Origin: Lycocorax pyrrhopterus obiensis
Taxonomy: Eukaryota > Chordata > Aves > Passeriformes > Paradisaeidae
Reading direction: 5' to 3'
Assembly (NCBI GenBank): GCA_014706295.1
Contig: JACSVZ010000039.1
Span: 2,046,001 to 2,110,000, forward strand
Length of the DNA stretch: 64,000 bases
Shown here piece by piece: positions 13,801-25,480 of the stretch (position 1 is the stretch's first letter; every line of letters starts with the position of its first letter). The notes beneath the pieces were generated by a model that was not told the origin of the DNA, made no database searches, and saw nothing but the letters and a program-made list of their open reading frames with translations. Both the position numbers and the translations under genes were made by a program.

Positions 13801-15665
13801 CCACTTCATATTTTATCTTAAGATTGTTGTGTTCTTCAATGAAAAATTTAAAGATTTAAGTTCTTATTCTGACAAGCTGCTTTTGCTTCTTTCTTACAAT
13901 TTGCTTTCTCTCTGAGTCAGAACTGATCCACACCAGTAGCACCTTTGGATACATGTCTTCAAGACTACATCCTCTTTTACAGGGCAGTTCCCTTGCTCCT
14001 AGCCCTTAACAATTTTGCTTACATATTTGTTCACAGAAAACAAATGACTAACAGATTGTATAACCTGACTAGAAAAAAATTGATGACCACATACTAAATG
14101 TTAAGAATTTTACAAGAGGAAATACACGGTATGCTCAGCATTTTTGTCTGTTTCACTTATCGAGTAAAAAAGCATAGAAAGTTTAAAGATATATTTAAAA
14201 GACAGGAAAATATTAGTAATGCACTATAGCATTTGTCCTTTTTCCTCACTGTGTCCAGTCTGATACAGTATCATACCTGCTCCTGGTAACCCACTATTCA
14301 CTCTGACTTGAGCAGCTCCCAGTGTCAAGCATTATTCTGTGTGCTCAGAAGATAGAGACAGCCACATATTTTCAGAAGCTTGGAATTAGCAGTTGCTTGT
14401 CTGGCTTTTAATGTTGAGAAGGACAAAACCAGACAGGTTGAAACTCATGCAAAGCTCACTGAACTCTACGTCAAAGCAGAACAGAAGCAGGAAATAACAG
14501 CCAGTATAGTTGGTGGAAGAAAAGAAGAAGGCAATTTATTTTTTTTAAACTTTGGCTTTCAAAAGAAAACAGCAAAAGTTAGTTGGTTTAGGTTTGTTTT
14601 GGTTCTCTATCAAAATTTTTTGATCTGCTCAAATGCACTCCATCACACTCAACGCCTCAATCTCCTCTACAGGCTGTGAAGGCTTTGAAATGAAGGTGTG
14701 ATGCTTCCAACTAAAGCATCTACATTAACTGTAAGAGATTAATAGAAGAATTACACAAGTAGTAAAGAAAGTGCCTTATAGCAGGGTAGATTTTTCAGTA
14801 CCTCATGCTGCCCTCAGACTTGCTACTTTTAACAAATAAAAAGCTAGAGTTTAGATGTCATTTATATTGCCTCATACTAAGAGCAATGTGAAAGCTGGAC
14901 TATCCATACAAAATATTTTCTTTCTCATGACGACAAATCTCAGGCAGGATATCGCTATGCTTCTGTTGCCAGCTGACCCTTCTGAAAAGGAACATTGGCC
15001 AGGATATCTTAGCTCTTCAGAACTCCCACCACATCCACTACCCCTGCCTGGTGGCATAGAGTAAATCAGTCTCTTCTCAGGTTTACTTATCTTCAATTCC
15101 CAACCTCTCCACAATTCAGTTCCTGATCCTTAAAAATTCCTGTTTCTTCAAATGCACAGAGCTTCCAAGTGACTGACACAGTCATCTTCACTTTCCTATG
15201 GTCCTCAAGTTGTTTTTTTCTTAGGGCATGAAGAAGCAGCTCCAGTTGCTGTATTACCTTGTTTGTTCCACCCCTTCCATTCTCCCACATGCTTCCACTT
15301 TGCACCTTAACAAGTTACCACTAAGCAACTCTTCCTCTACTACTAAAGTGGCCCCACTTCATTGACCAGAGTACTTCCTCGTACCTCAGAAATCCCACAT
15401 CCATCACACTTTGCTACTACTTGATTCTTTTCAGAATTTACTGAGAGTTAGCATACCCATTCAATCACTCATATCCAGCTCAGTTGCCCAACCCCAAACA
15501 GAGCCAGCAGTGTACAAGACTGTTTTCCCATAGCGACTCCTACTTGGTAAAATAAATTCCCTATTTTAGTACCATTTAGAAGCTGTGATATTTTGGGAGG
15601 AAGAAAACATTTCTGTGATAAGGCAAACTGAAAAACTTCCAAACCAAGTCCGTTCTTTTTCTTAC

Positions 15666-15826
15666 CTTTCTTAAAGACCATTTCCCTGCTCAAGATAGTC
15701 TCGTTATCTCTGATCACTTCTCCCTTTACGGTGACCTGTGCTGGGCTGTCCGGCAGCAGAGCTACCCCAACAGTAAGGTTTGCTCCAGGCCTGATGTTCC
15801 AGGGAACTGCCACAAGGAACGTAGGT
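15666..15826 (-). CDS. CD109: CD109 exon 2 (first macroglobulin-like domain, start)
   Basis: Minus-strand exon of 161 nt, bounded by an acceptor (GCAG just right of 15,826) and a donor (GTAAG starting at 15,665). It enters in phase 2 and leaves in phase 1. It encodes a segment beginning GPTFLVAVPWNIRPG, with two N-glycosylation sequons (NLT, NET) and a terminal VFKKG. This matches the N-terminal macroglobulin domain of CD109, a GPI-anchored alpha-2-macroglobulin/complement-family protein that binds TGF-beta and its receptors. The IRPG...VG(V)xLL...SPxQVTVK pattern is diagnostic for CD109 against A2M or the C3/C4/C5 proteins. The reading frame remains open past the donor, but the following residues (KKKNGLGLEVF) no longer resemble the family. 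Confidence 0.9.
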
Positions 15827-16158
15827 CTGCAAAGTCCAAACAGGCAGAGGGAGAAAGGGCAGGGAGTGAAACACACTCTCAAAAAAAGTAACCGCGTCCA
15901 CGTAAAGACATACGACACATGTTACCAAGCTCTCCTGTTGCTCTCCGCTACGGAGGCTGGAGGTGATGCTCACCCCGCTGGCGCTGCGGGTGCGCAGGAC
16001 GGGGCACGGGCAGCGCTGCTCTGCCCGCTCTCGGCACCGGCTGCCAGACGGGCGCCAGGAAGCCCCGGGAAGCGCTGCGCTGCCCGCGCAGCCCCCGCGC
16101 CGGGCAGGACGGAGGGAGGGAAGGAAGGTGAGGCGTCCCGCGCCCCAGCCCCACGTAC
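15827..16158 (-). other. CD109: CD109 intron 1
   Basis: This is a short 332-bp intron. The donor GTACGTGG lies next to 16,159 and the acceptor TTTGCAG next to 15,826. The promoter-proximal half is very GC-rich and belongs to the CpG island; the exon-2 side is AT-richer with a normal pyrimidine tract. It joins the exons in phase 2. Confidence 0.8.
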
Positions 16159-16560
16159 CCGGCCGCCGCGGAGCTGCAGAGGAGGAGGAGGAGGAGGAGG
16201 AAGAAGAAGCGGACATCGCCGCGGGACCGCGCCATGGCTCTCCGTGCGCGCTGCCCGGTGAGTCCGCCGCTGTGCGCAGGGCCGGGGCCGGGGCTGTGGC
16301 CGGGCGGGAGGCGCCTTGGCGGGCGGGGGAGGGAAGGGAGAGGCCGCCGCTGCCCCAGCGCCAGGCACGCTCCGCCGGCGGCAGCCGCATGAGCACCCGC
16401 AGGGCGTTCCCGGGGCCGGCGGGGGAAGCGGGGGGGCGGCCCGGCGGCAGCACACATCTGTCTACACAGAGATACCCGCGGGTGCGTCCCACCTCCCCTC
16501 GGCCATCGCTCCCCCTTTCTGGGGCAGATGCAGCTGGGAAACGGGTGGGATTCTGAGAAC
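15960..16560 (-). promoter_or_regulatory. CpG island / CD109 promoter
   Basis: About 600 bp of very GC- and CpG-rich DNA spans CD109 exon 1 and its upstream side. There is no evident TATA box at a fixed distance from the ATG. Several G/C-box-like runs (GGGGCGG types) occur around 16,260-16,450. The island ends sharply on both sides in AT-rich DNA, as expected for a promoter island. The transcription start cannot be fixed from sequence alone. Confidence 0.75.
16159..16235 (-). CDS. CD109: CD109 exon 1 coding part (signal peptide)
   Basis: The ATG at 16,235-16,233 sits in an ideal Kozak context (GCCATGG). The 77-nt coding part reads MARSRGDVR, then FFF, seven leucines and CSSAAAG: a signal peptide with a charged n-region, a hydrophobic core and a small-residue cleavage region. 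It ends in phase 2 (GG), which joins exon 2 to give G-PTFLV, collinear with the start of mature CD109 in other vertebrates. The leucine core is encoded by a perfect CTC run, which appears as a GAG run on the plus strand at 16,179-16,199. Longer frames in all phases through this island are composition artefacts. Confidence 0.85.
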
Positions 16561-19500
16561 ACAACACCCTACGAAAGCAACACCGAGAGCAATGTTTTCT
16601 GCCTGCAGCTCCGAGCAGAGCGGCAGCCTGTTGTGGGGAGCTGCCCGGTTATCGACTTGGAGAGACCCGGAGAGCCCGCAGAGGCAGGCTGGCCTGGGGC
16701 TCGGGCTCGGAGGCGAGTCGGGAACGGTTCTGGATCTGAACAGGGAGAAGGATGCTGGCAGAAATTCAAGGAACCTCGTAGCTACTTAAATGTGAACCGA
16801 TTGGTAGTGCAGCTCCGGCTGCACTGTCCTCTGTGCCCAATATTTGCAAAATAAGGTCGTACCTGCTTAGAAATCTTAACCTACCTTTAGAGTTCAAAAA
16901 GGGTACTGAAAGCAGCTTGGGTAAGATTCTGTTCCTTTAGCATGTCCATTGTAACTGCGTAGACTAGACACATGTAATGTTTGATTTGTCCAAATTCTTT
17001 CATCTCAGCACAAGTCTAATACATTTAGAAATTATACCCAATTCTTGATGTGTGCCTCTTCAGAAGTGCTGGACTGGCATCCTCTGCATTGTGGTACACA
17101 GCCAAATGCAGTCAGTTATAGTCCTAAACAGCAGCATCACGCTATGTTCTTATGAACATCAGATATAAACAGTAATGTGCATAAACACTGTGTTCTAATT
17201 GTATGCCAGGCAGTCATGCAGTCTTTTCACATCTTTTACATTTGCTTTTCTAGGTTTTCATACATCTGCTGATTCTTTTTGGAGCACCAGTCTTTGTGGA
17301 GACAGAAGAGAGGGTGCCACGTCTGTAGACTAGGGAAGGGGTGATAGAACAGCGACCAACTGATGCTTGCTAAGTCAGTCTTGGTAGCTTCTCACCTGCA
17401 AAAGGTGCATGATAAGGGAAAGTTTGAGAGATGTTTGCTGTTGGTTTTAGTAATTCCTTGTTACATATGAGAAATAGCCAGGCAAGATGAAGTCACTGCC
17501 ACTCCTTTTATTGGAGATTGGGAAAAAGAGCTTACAAGTAGCACTGCATCCCAAGAAGCCCAGCCTCAGATGGCAAAGCTACACATAGTACACGTCTACA
17601 TTCCCTGGCACTGAGCCAATCTGGCACTCCACCATACCTATCAATACTCATCAGCTCTCTCAGTCTCCAAAACAAGGTGGTCACATCCAAACTTCCCATC
17701 AGGTATGGTCTGTGGTAACCCCCAAACCGCACCACAAATTGTTCAAGACAACACTGTAGCCAAAGCAAAACCATGCCAAGGTCAACTTGAGGGTAGAGAC
17801 AATCAATTTCCAGTCCCAAGAACGTTTGCTGGCACTGTTTAATTCATTAGCATGAATGTAGCCCGAAAGTTCATTAGTGAAAATACTTGTAAATGTCACA
17901 GATTTTGCCCAGTTGTGCAACAGTATTATAGACTCCCATCTTCCCTTTTTTGTCCTAGGGGCTTACTAGTTTAAGATACTTTGGCATATGTATTTGATCT
18001 CTTCTTCTAGAAAAATGCCAATAAAGGAATTCTACAGGAGAAAGTAAGAGAATAAATGGATTGTCAGTATTAGGGTTCCTTCTGTCCTGAACAGATTTTG
18101 AACACATAAAAATGGAGGAACAGAAATTGTTAAATTCCATTCTATAACAACATATAAGCTCAATTTCTTACACATGTATTCATGCACTCAGAGATCTTTT
18201 CATCATTTCATTTCCAAACAGGATATACTACACTATAGGTACATGTAGAGGATTTTCATGGTTAAACATACCATTTAGAAATCGTGTGGTATGTAAGGAT
18301 TCAGTAAGTTCCCAGTTGGCAGAAAACTTAAACACATATTAGCCCATTCAGGTATAATGTCAAGGGTCATGCCTTACCAGCATCTAAACAAGGTCTTGAT
18401 TTTCAAAAGTGCTCTGCAGCTAATTTTCATTGTAATACAAGTTCTGGTTTCCCCAAAATACCACTTTAAATCCTACATTCTTTTATCAAATGTGGTCCTT
18501 CTTTGGTGCCCAAACACTAACTACTGTACCTGAACAAGGAGCAGTTTTACTGTGTGATGGCTCCCTCTCCCATTCTCCATTCAGCACCTCCCAGCTCTGC
18601 AATCCACAGCCCTCCAAACCCTATTCTGCAGCCTGTTCTGTACATTTCTTTCTGGAGAGAGGTTTAGAACTAATGCAGCTCATTTCAGTGGCCCTGTTTG
18701 CAGCACAGCCCCACAGCCCCACAGCCCCAGAAGTGGGTATCAGTATAGGATGTAGATAAAAAATTATGGAGCATGGGCAGATAAGAAACGAAGAAAACTT
18801 TCAGCCCTATAGCCAGTGACTGCCTATAACTATACCATGTATCTCAAGTGTACTCTGCACTTCTCTCTGCACACAAAGAATAAAAATGGGTCATGAGTAA
18901 TTGGAAAATTAGCACAGTTAGAGAGAATTGAGCTAAACTGGTATCCCATTCATGCTCACTAAGTGCTAAGCTATTTGTTCTGTTGGACTTGACTTGGCTT
19001 TCAGGTAAGCATAACTGATCACACAACCCTACCAGTTGTAGGACTGTTACATTCTCCAGCACTCTGTTAATCTGCTCATTTCCACTGACAGTTGTCTACA
19101 CTAGGGTTTTGTTATGCAGTTACATGTCACTGTTTGATTTAGGTCAGACTGGTAACTCAAACAAAAACAAGCACTGCTTCAGTTTGTGCTAAACTGGTCA
19201 AATTTAAACTTAGGGGCACTTAGTTATGACAAGCTTTTGCATACCCACTGGCTTCTGTTATAGAGCACACAACATTCTCAGCTAAAAAATTCCTGTCCAT
19301 CCAGAAAAAGCAGAAGAAACAGATCACATTAGTAGTAATTAACTCCTAGGACATCTGTGTTTTAACTAAACAAAAGACCTTAGCTGCTCTACACATTCAA
19401 GCCTATAGAAACAACCATTTGTCATCGTCTCAGGCCTAAGTATGTTTTAAATGCCTCTTTCTGACAAACACCTGAAAGACTAATTTGTGCACAAAGATCA

Positions 19501-22500
19501 CCATGCAAGGGAAATTTGTTTTGGAATGTTAGGAATAAATCTGAAGGAGTATAACCTAGCATGGAAGGATTTAATAATCTTCAACTGCTCCAAGCCGGTC
19601 AAGTGGATACAGTGGAGGCACGATTTGGGAGGTAAAACAGGTTGCTCTTGTGTTCAGCATGCCGACCAGAGAAGCTAGTTCCCTCTCTGCTCAATGTTCA
19701 CATTTTGGAGTTAAACAAGCATTACCAGACTCAAGTTTTACACCCATCTGTGGTATGTCATCATTATGAAAATTCCATTCATCATTATGAAATTTTATCA
19801 CCTTCACTGCTACTCAGGAACCTTATTTTTCTAATCCTTTGTGGTGTTTGACAGAGCCAGTAAAGGCTGCAAACATTATCTACAACACTGGCTGTGCTAA
19901 CAACTTTACTGTTACCTGTTTCTATACAACTTAGTTTAAGTCTAGCCCGAATATCTGTACCAATACCAGCAGAAATCACACCTCTGAGTTGCAGCCTAAG
20001 TATAGTCTAAATAAAATGTGTTTGAGTAAATACAGAAAACCAGAATGGTTTCTTAATGAGTCCAGCAAGCAACTTCTGCCTTGGTCAATTACAAGGCACC
20101 TAGCAAGCTCTAGTAATTGTATGAAGATTGGCTGGAAACACATGCACAGCAAGTCTGCTCTTCGTTAATATCATGTGTAAAAAACTACTGTTATGGTAAA
20201 GGTAAAAACCTAAGCACTACAGTACTTAAAATATTGGGGGAAATCTCCACAAAAATTACAGCAGTGAGTACTAGAATGGTCAATGCCCTGTGTCTGCTTT
20301 TAGCATTAGAAAGTGAACTTGGATGGTCTGATATTCAACTGGATTCAGCAGGCATTCCAGATTGCGGTGAAAACAATGTTTCCATGAAATGACGCAAATT
20401 CGGGGAAATCTGAAGAGCTATGTTATGTGGAAATTTGAATCAGACCATCACTACAGGCTCTTCCAGCATAATATTCTCTCTTCAAAAGCTTAGCCAGTTG
20501 CCTTATGCATCACCGAACTCAAGGCCTGCAGCAGAGCTCATTTAGGGGATGGATAAATCTTTTAATCAGTTTCAATAGGCTTTGGATGAGGTCCTGGCAG
20601 AAACTGTGATTCAGCAGTTTGTGGAACTAGGAAGGAAGCAATAGTCTGTTTTATCACTCAGAGTGAGTGGACAAGAATTAAAGTGAATACTAAAAATAAG
20701 TGCGTGGAAGATCATTTGTGGTAGTAGGAGGGCACATTCCTTGCTTGGATGTAAGCCTGAAGAATTTGCATTTGCTGGAAAGTACTGACAGGAGCAGAGG
20801 CTATAAAGCTCTCCCAGAACACCTCTGATGCTGTTTCTGATGATGGAATGTGTCATAACGTTTTACACTACACTGTCAATGGGTGTGCCATCCACTGAAA
20901 CTTGCCCTGAGCTATCAGGGTGGAGCTTTATGAAAATCTGGTGTACACTAGAATTAAGAACTTTTTTTCCTAGTAGCTGAAGACATTTCCCTTGGTGAAA
21001 AATGTTATTTGTAAATTCTCTTCCAACTTGAACTGTTACTGCACCCAGAGTGGTAGGATTCACCTGATCAAACATGGACTGTGCAATTGTCTATAACTGG
21101 TTATTTACATTCACTGGATGAGCAGTGGTGTAGGCACTTTTCAGAACAGATTTGTATGACTCATTGAAATACCAACATTTGAATGAACAGACGTTCAAAA
21201 GCGGCCTTCTAAACCGATCAGGTGAATCCCATTCTTAAAGCACCAATTTCTATTACATTTCTAAACAGGAAATCAAGACAAGTAGTTGAAATATCTTGTT
21301 AATTCCAGAGCATGTAAGATGACTGTATCTTAAGAGTCCTCATTGAGTGTTGGCCTAACCTAAAGAAAGACATTAATTTTTACAAGCTTTGGATCAGGCA
21401 CCGTTTGAAACTATCAGATTTTGTTCAAAGACTGGCATAAGAACAAGCAAGCTATGTCCAAAAAGGCGAAAAGCTTCTTCTTTATTAAAAAAGCATTGAA
21501 AAATCTAAAGATCTTGGAATTGTATACTTACATTTTCATAATATTTTAATTTTAAAACATCTTTACACTTTTTAAACATACCCATAAAAATATATGTGAT
21601 CAAATCAGCAAGTACTATTTTATTGTGTTATATGTAGTATTATATGTGGGCTTTGAAAAACCCCAACAAAATGAAGCACTGTCTTTTAGGAAAGGTCCTT
21701 ATAGAAGGACCTCATGGTTAAGACTTCATGAAGTTTTGAGAGATTCACTTTTAAAAATGAGATTCGGAAAGAAAAGGGAATTAAAGAAGGAACGACAAAA
21801 TTATACAATGGGAAATGTGAAAGTCTGAGGAACAAATCTACAAGTGATACACACAGGAATTCCTCATCAGCAAAGATAACCCTCAATTACCAAGTTCCCC
21901 GGCCCTTTTGAACTAACTAAGCAGTGCAGAAGGACCATAATGGAACGAAAATGAGGACCTTGGCCCTTGTTTTTCCCAGAACAGTAGCTCTCAGCAGTTG
22001 ATGAATCTCACAGAACTGTAATGAATGACTGTGAAATGACCCTATGTTCTTATTGCTGATGTGCGGAAGGTCCTCCAAAGTGTGAGTGAACGAGGTAGTT
22101 GTAATAGGATTTTATGTGTAGCTTCAAATTTCCACTGTAGGCAGCCTCAAAGTAGACTCTTGGCTTTATAGCAATCACTGGCATTGAAATCACTGCCTTT
22201 AGACAGGTCAGGACTCAAAATTGTATCCTCCACCTCACTCAAATCCCTGTAACTTTGATAAAGAACTGAGGGGTTTTTTCATTATTTGCTGTATTTAGCC
22301 CCTTAACTTTGAGTGATATACCGCATCCTATCTGATACATGCAGAACATTTAGGAAGCAAGCTCATGTAATGCCTTTATTTTATTTTAGAATTATTCTCT
22401 GATTGTAAAATGTTCAACCATACAGTAGGGGCATGTTAAAACATGTACAAACATGTTCTTTCTGTGAAAATGAGAGAAGTTAAAAACCTGTATAAATGAT

Positions 22501-23251
22501 GACAGGTTGTCCTCAAAAATCTATTTTCCTAGGGCAGTATTATTTAAAATTGTATGTGATGAAATGCCATTTACCAAGCTCCATTAATCATTTTACCGTA
22601 GTGTCCTTATTCCCTTTGCTCTGAGGATTTTCAAAAGGTCAGTGCAACCCCTCTTTATTGCAAATACAGCCAAAGCAGCCAAGAAAAACCTTATTTTTAT
22701 TAAATAATTTAGCGTGGATTAACATTTTTTGATTTTAAAGAAGGTAAGAATTCCCTGAGGATTTAATGATCTTAAACTATAGCCTATAATTAAACTGTAA
22801 ATTTCAATTACAGGTTTTTAAAAAAGAACTTCTAAACCCAGTGTTTCCATAATGTCATAGACTAGTACCTCACAGCACTCTGGAGTATGTGCATTCATAC
22901 ATTGTAACTTCACTTTAAATTAAGGACATAAAAACTGGCAGATTTTGTAATGAATGTGTGTTTCTGTAATAGCTTTTATGGCACTCATGTACCCATAAAA
23001 AAGGAAATGTTAGTACAGCAGTTATCCCTGTAGGCAGAGGCAGCTTCCTTTTGAAAGCAGACTCACCTGAGAGCAATTCATAGTGTAGACAAGACTCATT
23101 TCCCACATTTTACACAAAAGTAAATCAAGGTGTGGAGACAATACACTAAAACAACAGACTAAAGAGATGCGTATTTTAATTCATCAGTCAGAGAAGACTG
23201 AGAGGGGCCTTCATGACACTTCTTTCTTTCATAGAAAGAAAATGCCAGGTG
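16560..23251. other. Intergenic DNA upstream of CD109
   Basis: I recognise no gene here. It is AT-rich unique-looking sequence with minor repeats: three copies of a CACAGCCCCA unit at about 18,704-18,728, and a tandem pair of about 21 bp containing TCATCATTATGAAA at 19,749-19,792. Short open frames show no family resemblance. Confidence 0.5.
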
Positions 23252-23522
23252 TGTCGCTGTTTTCCCCACGGACGAGTAGAGAAACGACACAAAGTCCAGG
23301 CTCAGGGATAAATGGAAGAGCTTTAATGATTTCTCAGAAGGCTCTTATATGTTAGTTTGCAAAAGTGTATTAAATAGCATAAGGTAATTGGTTTTTTGCC
23401 ATCCACCCCTTACGGGGATTGGTCAAGTTCTAAGACACCCATCTCTGAATGTTTTTCTAGTCAGAACCATAACAATTCTGCAAAACAACCTGCAGCTGCA
23501 AGAAGTTTACAAAACTGTAACA
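23252..23522 (-). mobile_element. Probable solo LTR of an endogenous retrovirus, minus orientation
   Basis: Read on the minus strand this stretch has the order of a retroviral LTR. There is an inverted CCAAT box (GACCAAT, plus-strand 23,418-23,424 region), a TATA-like TATAAG at 23,349-23,344, an ATTAAA poly(A) signal at 23,327-23,322, a short R/U5, and a terminal ...GCGACA. The outer limits are tentative: the 3' end at 23,252 is TG/CA-like, and the 5' end is placed at a TGTTACAG start. I could not find a matching target duplication and no internal genes are attached, so it is a solo or truncated LTR. It is not the same LTR family as the provirus at 29,271-35,619. Confidence 0.6.
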
Positions 23523-25072
23523 TTGTTATGAGTTACTTGCATGGGAAAGACAGAACTCCCACAAAAATGCTGCAGAGAGCTGAAGAAATTCTCTGCTGAA
23601 GCTTTTTCAGCATCCATACAAGTGCTGATCTATGGTAGAAAGTGTAAAAGGAACTAATGGTCAGGCAATTAAAGTCAATCAAATGCAAGTTAGAGAAGAG
23701 GCACATACTGTCAACAGAGGTTATTTTCGTGAACACACTGCTCAGGAAAGCTGTGGTTTCTGCTTCTTTTTATGTCTTCCTGTTAAACCTGAATGCCTTT
23801 TCAAAAGTCTAAACCAAACAATGAGGCTAAATAGAGGGTCAGCTTGCTAAAATTCTGTATTCCATAACATAGAGATCAGGCTAGGCGATCTCCAGACAGC
23901 TTGGCAAAAATCTATGAGGGTGCTCTTGATTCAAGGGACCAAAATCCTTTAGAGATGAATGTGTCCCAGGAAGGAAAGAGCAGTGATCTGCTCCCAAAGA
24001 AATTAAATAGAATTGTCAAGAGGGAAAGAAAAGCACTTCTCAATGGTGTAGACCATACTATTTCAGTCCTGGTTTCCTCCATCTTGTCACATCCAGAAAA
24101 GGTCAACGCCGAAAAAAGAAAAGAAGACAGGATTAGAAGCAGCTGTTAAAATGAAAAGTTGTAGGATGTGATCTCTTGCAGGACAACTTTTTTTCATTCT
24201 AAAAATAAAACCAAAACTTTCTGCTTGGAAATTGGTCAAAAGCTAAAACTGTGACATTTAAGTTTAGTTTGTCTGGTTTTTTTTAATCTAAAAATAAAAA
24301 AAAAAAAAGAAAAACAAGAAATCTTTCCCTTTCCAACTGACTCCACTGTGATATCAAGAAAAAATAGTTAGAGGTATGTAGACCTTAATTATATAGGTAA
24401 AATCTCTTAGAAACTCCATTCTATTTTAGATGACATCTATTTGACAATCACATAACATGAGTCAACCTCATATTACCCAAATTGCCCCTTACAAAATCAG
24501 TCCTCATAGTAGCTAAAATGGCTTCTACAGACAGGGTGATTAAGAATTATTTTAAAAACACACTCAAACTATTTATAAAACTTGCTCAAAACTTTGTGTT
24601 TAGTTTTGACACAGGTAAACACCGGTTATCTCTCCCTGAGGAGTAACTCTTACCACATACTGCCTACAAGAAAGAAGGGAGGGTGAGGAGTCCGATCTCA
24701 GCGATTAAGAAGGAACTGAGTAAAAGTTTCATGTTTCAAGTCACCAAATACGCCACAGTCTAAATAAACTTAGCCCTCCAGTAATGCCACTATAGGGTAT
24801 TCATTCACACTGTCCAAAAAGCAACTGTTTGTTCCACTGCCAACCACCAACAGCAGCAGTCATGTTTATTTAAATGAAGAGGGTGCGGACCCAAGAGCTA
24901 CATCTTTCCAAACCTTGCTGTAACAACCGAATGTTTGGACATTGCTGTCATACGTCTGAAATGTGTCCTATATTGGACAACTTTCCAAGGTCTCCTAGCC
25001 ATGTTTTTCGGCTAAAGACTTACCCTGTGATTTTGCTGACCACTAACAGCAGTTCTGGGAGGTTTTTCTCTC

Positions 25073-25192
25073 TTTTTTCTTTTTTCTCTTTTCTTTTTTT
25101 TTTTCTTTTTTCTTTTCTTTTTTTCGCCTCGCCTCACCTCCCCTCCCCTCCCCTCCCCTCCCCTCCCCTCCCCTCCCCTCCCCTCCCCTCTT
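25073..25192. repeat. Polypyrimidine tract and CCCCT pentamer satellite
   Basis: The plus strand carries 53 uninterrupted pyrimidines (T-rich, 25,073-25,125), a short junction (GCCTCGCCTCA), and then about eleven units of the pentamer CCCCT up to 25,192. The complementary strand is therefore a (GGGGA)n array with many four-G runs. No coding role is credible, although frames run through it on both strands. Confidence 0.95.
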
Positions 25193-25283
25193 GTTTTTTC
25201 TTGGCAGTAGGTTACTTTGGATATAAAAAACAAATGAACTATATTTAAAACACCTAGCACACATGATGTTTTTAGTCCTGAGA

Positions 25284-25480
25284 GAGGTCACAGGATCACA
25301 AGACCATGGGAAAATTCAGGGCAGAGGACTCAGGAGGTTGTCTGATACAGCCTGCTGTTCAAAGCAGGATGAGTAATGAGGTCACAAAAGGTTTCTTGGG
25401 GCTTGATCCAGAAAGGTCTTGAAAACCTCCAAGGACTGAGACTACATAAGCTGATGGTTGGATGATACAGAGCTCAGGAG
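25284..25480 (-). repeat. CR1 LINE fragment, minus orientation
   Basis: The plus strand contains the string CTTGAAAACCTCCAAGGAC preceded by a GGGGCTTGATCCAG segment and an 'agcctgctgttcaaagcagg' block. These are the reverse complement of the well-known avian CR1 3' UTR region. The copy is short, diverged and lacks the terminal octamer repeat. Confidence 0.7.

Larger units (their letters stand above)
1..15665 (-). other. CD109: CD109 intron 2 (partial, continues beyond window)
   Basis: This stretch lies downstream of CD109 exon 2 in transcription direction. I found no further exon: no reading frame here resembles the next conserved macroglobulin segment of CD109, so exon 3 must lie left of position 1. 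It is AT-rich non-coding DNA. Recognisable content is one CR1 fragment (about 2,190-2,850), a relic of an older CR1-type LINE (about 9,880-10,800), a 17-base A-run near 6,485, and otherwise unique sequence. All short reading frames here look like chance. Confidence 0.6.

Noticed and set aside
15704..16567. Long open frames on both strands across the CD109 CpG island (up to 287 codons)
   Set aside because: GC-rich DNA has few stops. Only the 77-nt signal-peptide exon and exon 2 match CD109 with valid splice sites.
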